Source of the DNA: Actinobacteria bacterium ATB1
Lineage (GTDB): Bacteria > Actinomycetota > Acidimicrobiia > UBA2766
Direction: 5' to 3'
Assembly (NCBI GenBank): GCA_021404985.1
Contig: QWHP01000149.1
Location: 1-7,100, forward strand
Length of the DNA: 7,100 bases
Each line of letters begins with the position of its first letter. Position 1 is the stretch's first letter. A program made the position numbers and the translations under genes. A model generated the notes under the pieces. The model was not told the DNA's origin. It was given only the letters and a program-made list of their open reading frames with translations, and did not search any database. Of the stretch, positions 1 through 5,525 are shown piece by piece.

Positions 1-213
1 CTGAGGCCTGCACCTCGGTCTCGACGCGAGCCCGAGGATCTGGTGCGCGACGTCCTCGGCATGGCGAGGTCTCGCCTCACGAGAGCCGAGATCCCCAGCC
101 GATTCGCGGTCCTCGACGTGCTCCCCAAGGTCGAAGCGGGACTCCCGGACCGTGATGCCCTAGCCGTCCAGGCCTCGGCCGGTGCCCTGCCCGCCGTGAC
201 CGTCACGGCCTAG
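1..213 (+). CDS. C-terminal end of an acyl-CoA synthetase-like (AMP-binding) protein, 5' truncated
   Basis: An open frame enters from the left edge and ends at TAG 211-213, giving 70 residues. Residues 11-56 resemble the small C-terminal domain of adenylate-forming (ANL) enzymes: an amphipathic helix with paired charges (EPEDLVRDVLGMARSRL), then AEIPSRFAVLDVLP, which matches the family pattern 'y.vPrrf.~vd.LPrt..Gk..r..L'. If this alignment holds, the protein would activate a carboxylic acid as an acyl-adenylate and then an acyl-CoA. That would suit the acyl-CoA genes to the right, although it lies on the opposite strand from the ACAD operon and is separated from it by an unrelated gene. Where the family has the invariant lysine of the A10 motif (P-x-x-x-x-G-K), this protein reads LPKVEAGLPDRDAL, with Leu in place of Lys. 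The AMP-binding core lies outside the window, so the assignment rests on a short piece. It could be another protein ending in a similar fold. Confidence 0.5.
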   Translation: MRPAPRSRREPEDLVRDVLGMARSRLTRAEIPSRFAVLDVLPKVEAGLPDRDALAVQASAGALPAVTVTA

Positions 214-261
214 TGACACGAGCCGGAACCGGATCCCATCCCCACCGCGAGCTCCCGGAAA

Positions 262-285
262 TCCCCCGACCGCCTGATCGGGGGA
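262..285 (+). terminator. Hairpin resembling an intrinsic terminator after the synthetase-like gene
   Basis: TCCCCCGA at 262-269 pairs perfectly with TCGGGGGA at 278-285 across an 8-nt loop. The hairpin lies about 50 bases after the TAG at 211-213. The following bases (CCCTATTCTC) are only weakly T-rich, so termination may be imperfect. Its position between two plus-strand genes suggests it separates their transcripts. Confidence 0.5.
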
Positions 286-414
286 CCCTATTCTCACCCA
301 ACGTTCAGCGTCCGCTAACTGCCGGCTCAGGCTCACCCGTCAGCATGTCGATGTGTCCCGGACAGGGACGTCACATGTCGAATCCGAGAACGGACTGGAA
401 GGCGAAGAGGACAC

Positions 415-1299
415 ATGACGGCCAGGTCATCCGAGAAGTTGCGATATCGCTACATGCACACGGCATTCGTTCTCTTCGAACGAGCACCGAAGCGCTCCTC
501 GCTCTCGGATGCACTCGACGACATCGGCCCTTGGTCGCGCGAGACACCCGTAACGGGTGAAGCCGGATGGATCCATCGGAGTCGCGCCCTCTCCACCACG
601 ACCCCCGATGGCATACGGATCGTCGTGGACGTGGTCGACCGACCGTATCCCGAAAGCCTGGATGGGAGATCAACCGACGCTGATGCGCTCGACGCGATCG
701 GAAGTGGGGAGTTCGGAAACCACACCATGCCGGGATCCCTGGGCCGTGCATCCCTACAGGCAGACCTGTTGCCCGATGCGCACCATGCGGTGGGAGCGCA
801 CCGGGCCTTCGTGCGGCTCCGGACCTCGAAGCTCGGCCCGGACGGCCAATTCCTCGGGGAGGACGCCCCGCGCAACATCCTCGTTCGCTCAATGGCTCTC
901 GCAACCGGGATCGGAGCCCGCCTCACGCGAATCCCCGGAGCCCTCGCCTGGTTCGCACCCGGGGGGGAGGTGCTCGCCTCTCCCGCCACCCTCGGCGTGC
1001 TCGACGGTCGCGGGGATTGGATAGACCGCCCGCCGATCGAAGTCTGGCTGGGTGTACGTCGGTGTACCGATTACCTGGACGGGCTCCTCGAAGTCGAGAG
1101 CGTGGGTGCGGGTCAACTGGGCCTCGGGGACGTCACCTTCTGCACTGACCTTTGCCCGGCCACGTGGCTCACCGCTCGCGTCGATACCTACGACCTGATC
1201 TTCGACGAGATCGTGGCTGTATCGCCCCGTGACGGCAACGTGGTGCCGATGCCTGCAAAGGCACCACGCGCTGGGCGGATGCACTCGACCGCCGGCTGA
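415..1299 (+). CDS. DUF4261-like protein of unknown function
   Basis: A 294-residue, probably cytosolic protein; I see no signal peptide or membrane span. The start is supported by GAAGAGG at 404-410, four bases before ATG 415. A later Met14 would start closer to the first strand (MHTAFVLFERA) but has no ribosome-binding site. Three blocks recall DUF4261 proteins: an N-terminal strand AFVLFERAP (residues 17-25); a middle part HRAFVRLRTSKLGPDG (129-144) leading into a helix and then GALAWFAPGGEVLASP (175-190); and a C-terminal part PPIEVWLGVRR ... GLLEVESVGAGQLGLGDVTF (206-242), resembling the 'lPvelWv ... tvGl..lGl.Eie' pattern. No catalytic motif is evident, and DUF4261 has no assigned biochemical role that I can cite. 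The gene is alone between a terminator-like hairpin and a convergent operon, so context gives no function. The family assignment comes from pattern memory and is moderate. Confidence 0.6.
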   Translation: MTARSSEKLRYRYMHTAFVLFERAPKRSSLSDALDDIGPWSRETPVTGEAGWIHRSRALSTTTPDGIRIVVDVVDRPYPESLDGRSTDADALDAIGSGEFGNHTMPGSLGRASLQADLLPDAHHAVGAHRAFVRLRTSKLGPDGQFLGEDAPRNILVRSMALATGIGARLTRIPGALAWFAPGGEVLASPATLGVLDGRGDWIDRPPIEVWLGVRRCTDYLDGLLEVESVGAGQLGLGDVTFCTDLCPATWLTARVDTYDLIFDEIVAVSPRDGNVVPMPAKAPRAGRMHSTAG

Positions 1300-1316
1300 G
1301 CTCCCGGCCGGCTGAG
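1291..1316. repeat. 10-bp direct repeat with GCCGGC palindromes at the convergent gene ends
   Basis: GCCGGCTGAG occurs at 1291-1300 and again at 1307-1316. The first copy contains the TGA stop of the DUF4261-like gene. The GCCGGC halves can also pair with each other as a 6-bp stem with a 10-nt loop. The element lies between two genes transcribed toward each other (stops at 1299 and 1346). It could act as a weak bidirectional terminator, but neither side has a T-tract. Confidence 0.4.
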
Positions 1317-1345
1317 GCAATCAGGACTCGCCCAAGCGGGCTCGA

Positions 1346-1783
1346 TCAGCCCATGTCCTCGACGGCTGCAGCGGTCCGCGTGAGCTCCGCCAGCTCGGCG
1401 TCGAGGTCGTCTCCCGTGTCGCGGGCCCTCGCGTAGAGGATTCCGAGTGCTGCCCCGCTGCCCGCAACAGCCATGCCCACCACGGCTTTGGGCTTGGAGA
1501 TGTCGCCTGTGAGCACCCCGATCCCGAACGCGAACATGTCGCCGATGTCGGCGAGCGCGGCGCCTTCGTAGAAGCCACGCGCCGAGCCGTGACGTTCTCC
1601 GAGGACTTGTCCCAGCCCCAGCGCGATGTCACGGATACCGGCCATGCGGGAGAGCACTGCCGACCCGCGACCGCCACCCTCTCCCCCGAAGGCGATCTTC
1701 CCGAAGACCCCCGGTGCCAGGAACGCAGCCGCTCCGATCGCGATTCGTGAGAACTGGTACGCGGTCTTCAACTGCTCCGGCAT
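1346..1783 (-). CDS. Small four-helix membrane protein, DUF4267-like
   Basis: A 145-residue hydrophobic protein with four predicted membrane segments at about residues 12-32, 43-62, 73-93 and 99-118, followed by a charged, acidic C-terminal tail. A conserved-looking R-M-x-G-I-R-D-x-x-L-G stretch (46-56) recalls small actinobacterial DUF4267-type membrane proteins, which have no established function. The ATG at 1783 is preceded by GGGAGAAG (1788-1795, minus strand) at a spacing of four bases, a good ribosome-binding site. It lies 42 bases downstream of the stop of the ThDP-fold gene on the same strand, with no obvious terminator or promoter between them. It is therefore probably the last gene of the ACAD operon. 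The three other operon products look soluble, so this is the one member that could place the system at the membrane; that role is speculation. Confidence 0.65.
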   Translation of the reverse strand: MPEQLKTAYQFSRIAIGAAAFLAPGVFGKIAFGGEGGGRGSAVLSRMAGIRDIALGLGQVLGERHGSARGFYEGAALADIGDMFAFGIGVLTGDISKPKAVVGMAVAGSGAALGILYARARDTGDDLDAELAELTRTAAAVEDMG

Positions 1784-1825
1784 GTCACTTCTCCCGGTCG
1801 ACGTCGGCGCGTTGCGTCCGCAAGG

Positions 1826-3190
1826 CTACCTCCGCGAAGCGGGCCCGGACGGGCTTCCGGAATCCGGCGAGTCGGGAGCATCCGGGGCATCCCAGGCCAC
1901 CACAGGACCGGCAGCCTCGACGAGGTCTCCTGTCCGCTCCAAGTCGACCTCCAAATGTGTCAGCTCCCGTTGCCCTGACACGAGCTCCACGACGATCCTC
2001 GCGTGCTCGCCCACGGTGGTCCCCTTCCCGTCCTTCCAGACCAGGACGGGAATCCCCACGCCGTGGCGCTTCCCCACTTCGCACAGCTCGAGGGCGATGT
2101 CCTCGCCACGCTCGTCCACGACCGCAACAGTCCCCGCCGCCGGGTTGGTGAGCCCATCGACGAGAGCGCATGCCGCAGCCCATCCCTCCGTCCCGGGCCG
2201 GGCGGGGATGCTCGCATCACCGACCCTTCGCGTGGCGAAGGAACGAGCCAGCCAGAGCCCCGCAGGGCCGGGATCGGCAGCCACGGATCCGCGAGGGCCG
2301 ATGCCCTCGGAGAGGTGCTGGACCGCCTTTGCCGGATGGAGCACGTCGCGGTCGCCCAGTGCCCATGCCCCTTGGACGACCTCGGCGAGGAGACGGCGTA
2401 GTGGGACGACAGGTATCTCCCGAGCAGAGTGCTTCCACAGCTCCGACAAGGGTCCGATCTGTGCGGGATCGACATCCAGCGCTCGTTCCGTCCAGGGGCC
2501 GTCCGGGGTTTCCGCACGATCCACGCCCAGGCAGACAACCAGTTCCGTGTCGTCGAGACCGGCGAGGCGGAAGTCGTCGCGCTGGAGGCCCCCTGTCGCC
2601 AGATGGTGTCTGCTGCGCCAGTCGAACACACCCTTGGCTCCCCACGTGTTGAGGACTCCGAGGCACGCAGACGCCGCGAGGTCGTGCAGGGCCGGCACCT
2701 GGCCGCTCCTCACGACACCAGGTCCCGCGAGGACGACCGCGCTCTCAGCTGTGAGACATCGTTCGACCACGTCGCGATCGGGTTCTGCCCAGAGGGATGT
2801 CCGGGGCTGCACCGCGGAGGTGCCGGAGACAGGGGTCGCGAGATCGCATTCGAACACGACGGCAGTCGCCCCCTGCGACGGAACGTCCACGAAAGCTGCC
2901 GCCTCCTCCACCGCCGGGCCGGCCATCTCCGGGTCGTGGACTGTCGTCGTGAACGACGGGACCTCGCCAGGCAAGCTCGTGAGAAGGAGCATTCGGGTCC
3001 CGGTGCACGCCACCCCGACGGAACCGGTGCGCTGCCCGTCGGCCGCGGCACACAGGGCAGCAAGACGCCGGTCTGCCACCTCGACGTGAGCGAATCCGGG
3101 GAAGGAATCCCCGAATACCCGGCTCGCACCATGACGGCGGAGTACTGCCGTCACAACCGAGGCGACTGTGTCGACGGCGGCCGACCTCAC
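1826..3190 (-). CDS. Acetolactate synthase-like protein lacking thiamine diphosphate catalytic motifs
   Basis: A 454-residue protein with the three-domain layout of ThDP enzymes related to acetolactate synthase. A shortened Pyr-like domain (about 9-120) begins VVTAVLRRHGASRVFGDSF. The middle domain (about 140-265) contains VVLAGPGVVRSGQ (152-164), LNTWGAKGVFD (180-190) and LDVDPAQIG (238-246), all typical of the family. A PP-like domain spans about 280-430. Hallmarks are missing. Where ThDP enzymes have a His-Glu pair, the Pyr-like domain has no suitable Glu, only DRRLAALCAAADG. Where the GDG metal/diphosphate motif belongs, the PP-like domain reads VVDERGED (357-364), keeping at most one Asp. 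The protein is shorter than typical acetolactate synthases (roughly 540-600). The tail is Asp/Pro/Ser-rich (434-450). The start is GTG 3190, overlapping the TGA of the upstream ACAD as GTGA; this implies translational coupling and explains why no strong ribosome-binding site is seen. The frame stays open upstream, but that part lies inside the ACAD gene. The fold is confident; the role is unknown. Confidence 0.8.
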   Translation of the reverse strand: MRSAAVDTVASVVTAVLRRHGASRVFGDSFPGFAHVEVADRRLAALCAAADGQRTGSVGVACTGTRMLLLTSLPGEVPSFTTTVHDPEMAGPAVEEAAAFVDVPSQGATAVVFECDLATPVSGTSAVQPRTSLWAEPDRDVVERCLTAESAVVLAGPGVVRSGQVPALHDLAASACLGVLNTWGAKGVFDWRSRHHLATGGLQRDDFRLAGLDDTELVVCLGVDRAETPDGPWTERALDVDPAQIGPLSELWKHSAREIPVVPLRRLLAEVVQGAWALGDRDVLHPAKAVQHLSEGIGPRGSVAADPGPAGLWLARSFATRRVGDASIPARPGTEGWAAACALVDGLTNPAAGTVAVVDERGEDIALELCEVGKRHGVGIPVLVWKDGKGTTVGEHARIVVELVSGQRELTHLEVDLERTGDLVEAAGPVVAWDAPDAPDSPDSGSPSGPASRR

Positions 3191-4179
3191 GTCGAGGTGT
3201 CGCCGCCGACGTCGCATGCGACGCGGTCTGCGGCCTGATCCGCGGTACCGAAGGTGGTCTCGAGGACCCACGCGCGCTTGAGGTAGTAGTGGGCGGGCAC
3301 CTCCCACGTGTAGCCCATGCCGCCGTGCACCTGGATGTTCGCCTTCGTGTTGGCATGTGCCGCTGCCGTTGCGCACACGGTTGCGGCGTCGACGGCCCGC
3401 TCGAGGTTTCCCAGCGTCGGGTCGTCGAACGTTACGCCTGCCGCATACACGGCGGCCCTGGCGACCTCGACTCTCACGAGCATGTCCGCACAGATGTGCT
3501 TCACAGCCTGGAACGACCCGATCGGACGACCGAACTGCTCACGTTCCTTCGCATACGACACCGCCTGGTCGGTGGCGGACTCGGCAATCCCCAATTGCAT
3601 CGCGGCCACGAAAGCGGCTCCCTCCCTGCGGAGCCGGCGGGCCATCTCGGCGCCCCCCAGCTCGTCTCCTGCGGGCAGGTGGGTCACCAGACCGATCGGC
3701 GTCAAGGGGTCGAGCGGCACGGCCACCGGCGCCGAATCCAGGTCCTCGCCATCCACGAGCCGGACGCCGGTGTCGTCCAGGACCAGCACGCAGTCCAGCG
3801 CATCGGGATGCTCGAGAAGTATCGGGCCCCCTGCGCAGTCGCCGAGGTCGATCCCACCCACCACTGCAGACCCGTCCACAGCTCCCGGTACGAAGCCGGC
3901 CGCCAGGTGGGTCCAGAGCACCGGCCCGGGAACGATGGCTCGTCCGATCTCCTCGAAGACCAGCACGGCCTCTGCGACGGAAAGCCCGACGCCTCCTTCG
4001 CTCTCGGCAACACGAAGGCCGAACACACCCATACCGGCCAGCTCCCCCCAGAGGTCAGGGTCGACGGACGAGCCCTCCGCATCGAGCCTGCGGATCGTGT
4101 CGATGTCGAACCTGCCGTCGCAGAACGTCCGGAACGCGGACTGGAGCTCTGCCTGCTCGTCGTTCAGCACGAAGTCCAC
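3187..4179 (-). CDS. Acyl-CoA dehydrogenase, short FAD-binding partner subunit
   Basis: A 330-residue ACAD, shorter than the usual 380-400. Residues 1-12 (VDFVLNDEQAEL) match the canonical ACAD start 'MDF.LteEq', which supports GTG 4179; GGGGA lies just upstream on the minus strand. An N-terminal helical domain (about 1-100) is followed by a reduced middle domain with no SEP-x-x-GSD loop. The C-terminal helical domain carries AKEREQFGRPIGSFQAVKH (210-228), with the R-x-x-FG FAD contact, and QVHGGMGYTWE (283-293), the Q-x-x-GG FAD contact. No Glu stands at the usual C-terminal catalytic position, where ETTFGTADQ occurs, and none aligns clearly in the alternative helix. It follows the larger ACAD after a 10-base gap. 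I infer it is the non-catalytic half of an alpha2beta2 dehydrogenase, as known for adjacent ACAD pairs in mycobacteria such as FadE28-FadE29. Its stop overlaps the GTG of the next gene. Confidence 0.93.
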   Translation of the reverse strand: MDFVLNDEQAELQSAFRTFCDGRFDIDTIRRLDAEGSSVDPDLWGELAGMGVFGLRVAESEGGVGLSVAEAVLVFEEIGRAIVPGPVLWTHLAAGFVPGAVDGSAVVGGIDLGDCAGGPILLEHPDALDCVLVLDDTGVRLVDGEDLDSAPVAVPLDPLTPIGLVTHLPAGDELGGAEMARRLRREGAAFVAAMQLGIAESATDQAVSYAKEREQFGRPIGSFQAVKHICADMLVRVEVARAAVYAAGVTFDDPTLGNLERAVDAATVCATAAAHANTKANIQVHGGMGYTWEVPAHYYLKRAWVLETTFGTADQAADRVACDVGGDTST

Positions 4180-4189
4180 GTCATCCCCA

Positions 4190-5401
4190 TCAACTCTCCG
4201 TCCGCTGTTCCCTGGGGAGGCCGAGCATCCGCTCCGCCACGATGTTCCGCTGGATCTGGGAAGTGCCCGCCGCGATCGTGAGAGACAGGGACCTGAGCGC
4301 CTTCTCGGTGAGATCGTCCAGGGGAAGCCCACCGATATCCGATCGTGCGATGCCGGCCCGGCCGAGAACCTGCATCGTCAGCTCCGAGAGCCTCTGGTTG
4401 AGCTCGGTGAAGGCGAGCTTGAGCACCGAACCGCCGAGGCCGGGGGGCTGATTCGACCTCGCGGCCTCGGATACGTTGCGCTTCACGAGCGCCCAGAGCG
4501 CGTCGAGCTCCGCAGCGAGCCTGCCGATCTCGCGCCGCAACGCCACGTCGTCCCATGCCGTGGCCGAGTTGCGTGTCACCTTCCGGGCGAGCGCTGCGAG
4601 CTCCTTGGTCGCGCGTGAGACTGCGATCATCTCGCTGACGAAGGCAGTCCCGCGTTCGAACGAGAACGTCACCATGGCGATTCGCCATCCGTCGTTCTCT
4701 GCTCCGACGCGATTCCGGACCGGTACCCGGACGTCGTCGAAGAAGACCTCGTTGAACTCGATCGACCCCTGGATCGCGCGGAGGGGACGGATCTCGATCC
4801 CCGGAGTGCGCATGTCGAGGATGAGCCAGGAGATCCCCTTGTGCTTCGGGGCCTCGGGATCCGTCCTGACGAGCAACTCGCCGTAGTCGGCCACTTCGCC
4901 ATAGCTGGTCCAGATCTTCGAGCCGTTCACGACGTACTCGTCCCCATCGCGGGCAGCCGCGCATCGAAGCGACGCGAGGTCACTCCCCGCACCGGGCTCG
5001 GAGAACCCCTGGCACCACACCTCTTCACCCCTGAGGATCCGGGGCAGATGCCGTTCCTTCTGCTCCGTGCTCGCCTCGGACATCAGCGTCGGTCCCGCAT
5101 GGAGCAGGCCGACGAAATTCATGCCCACGTAGGGTGCACCCACACGTGCCATCTCCTCGTGGAAGACGAGCTGCTCGGTCGGTGACGCGCCTCGCCCACC
5201 GTACTCCGCCGGCCAGTCGATTCCGGCGAAGCCTGCTTCGAAGAGGGTCCCCTGCCACGCGGTGTCGTACTCGCGCCTGCCCGCCAGGTCGTCTGCGGAC
5301 GGCACATCGTGCGAGTCCTCGAATCTCGGAACGGCGTCTTCCAACCAGGCGCGCAGTTCCGAGCGGAAGCGCTCATCGGCTTCTGAGTAGCGAAGATCCA
5401 T
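4190..5401 (-). CDS. Acyl-CoA dehydrogenase, subunit with the candidate catalytic glutamate
   Basis: A 403-residue flavoenzyme subunit expected to introduce an alpha-beta double bond into an acyl-CoA. The N-terminal helices run from MDLRYSEADERFR to about 125. The beta domain carries the signature GFSEPGAGSD (132-141) and VNGSKIWTSYG (158-168). The C-terminal helices end in GTSQIQRNIVAERMLGLPR (379-397). The classical catalytic Glu just before 'GTS' (Glu376 of medium-chain ACAD) is Ala378. A Glu in the alternative isovaleryl-CoA-dehydrogenase-type position is present as SFERG (Glu249). The R-x-x-FG and Q-x-x-GG FAD contacts are not seen, in complement to the downstream partner. An upstream in-frame ATG at 5467 would add 22 residues (MATLKPYRRQRARGG...). 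I prefer 5401 because the best -10 box abuts 5467, so transcription should begin after it, and because the family normally starts at MDL/MDF. The ribosome-binding site at 5401 is weak. It is the first gene of the operon. Confidence 0.93.
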   Translation of the reverse strand: MDLRYSEADERFRSELRAWLEDAVPRFEDSHDVPSADDLAGRREYDTAWQGTLFEAGFAGIDWPAEYGGRGASPTEQLVFHEEMARVGAPYVGMNFVGLLHAGPTLMSEASTEQKERHLPRILRGEEVWCQGFSEPGAGSDLASLRCAAARDGDEYVVNGSKIWTSYGEVADYGELLVRTDPEAPKHKGISWLILDMRTPGIEIRPLRAIQGSIEFNEVFFDDVRVPVRNRVGAENDGWRIAMVTFSFERGTAFVSEMIAVSRATKELAALARKVTRNSATAWDDVALRREIGRLAAELDALWALVKRNVSEAARSNQPPGLGGSVLKLAFTELNQRLSELTMQVLGRAGIARSDIGGLPLDDLTEKALRSLSLTIAAGTSQIQRNIVAERMLGLPREQRTES

Positions 5402-5467
5402 GCGGGCTTCGTGGAACGGAACACCGCCGCGGGCACGCTGGCGGCGATACGGTTTGAGCGTCGCCAT

Positions 5468-5496
5468 AGTGTACCGTTGATCTGACGCCCCGTCAG
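5468..5496 (-). promoter_or_regulatory. Predicted promoter of the ACAD operon
   Basis: Read on the minus strand, CTGACG (5496-5491) serves as the -35 box and TACACT (5473-5468) as the -10 box, with a 17-base spacer. The expected transcription start is near 5461, leaving a leader of about 60 bases before ATG 5401. The -35 box is the right arm of the inverted repeat at 5480-5498, so a bound regulator would block it. Confidence 0.5.
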
Positions 5497-5498
5497 AT
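5480..5498. promoter_or_regulatory. Perfect inverted repeat, probable operator between divergent genes
   Basis: ATCTGACG (5480-5487) and CGTCAGAT (5491-5498) form a perfect 8-bp inverted repeat around a CCC spacer. Size and symmetry fit a dimeric repressor, most likely of the TetR type; such repressors commonly control fatty-acid and acyl-CoA genes in actinobacteria. The repeat overlaps the -35 boxes of promoters facing both ways, so one protein could control the ACAD operon and the crotonase gene together. No regulator gene is present in this window, so the binding protein is unknown. Confidence 0.7.
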
Positions 5499-5510
5499 TC
5501 GGGGCAGGAT
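5482..5510 (+). promoter_or_regulatory. Predicted promoter of the crotonase gene
   Basis: CTGACG (5482-5487, the left arm of the inverted repeat) and CAGGAT (5505-5510) are separated by 17 bases and resemble actinobacterial -35 and -10 boxes. The expected start near 5516-5517 leaves a leader of roughly ten bases, just long enough to hold most of the AGGAGG ribosome-binding site at 5516-5521. Confidence 0.45.
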
Positions 5511-5525
5511 CTCACAGGAGGACGA

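Noticed and set aside
213..560. Plus-strand open frame starting at the end of the synthetase-like gene
   Set aside because: It runs through the terminator-like hairpin and into the DUF4261-like gene in another frame, has no ribosome-binding site and shows no recognisable motif.
1626..3089. Plus-strand open frame of 487 codons opposite the ThDP-fold gene
   Set aside because: It is rich in Ser, Arg, Pro and Thr with no recognisable motif, while the minus-strand frame matches a known three-domain fold.
3191..3376. N-terminal extension of the ThDP-fold protein in the open frame upstream of GTG 3190
   Set aside because: It would lie wholly inside the ACAD coding sequence and encodes an Arg/Gly/His-rich shadow peptide. 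The GTGA overlap gives a natural start.
3317..4618. Long plus-strand open frame (433 codons) opposite the two ACAD genes
   Set aside because: Its translation is Arg/Ser/Pro-rich with no domain, and it lies antisense to two clearly recognisable ACADs. It is a GC-rich shadow frame.
5402..5467. N-terminal extension of the larger ACAD starting at ATG 5467
   Set aside because: The best -10 box ends at 5468, so the transcript should start after this ATG. The 22 extra residues are basic and unlike ACAD N-termini. Not excluded if another promoter exists.
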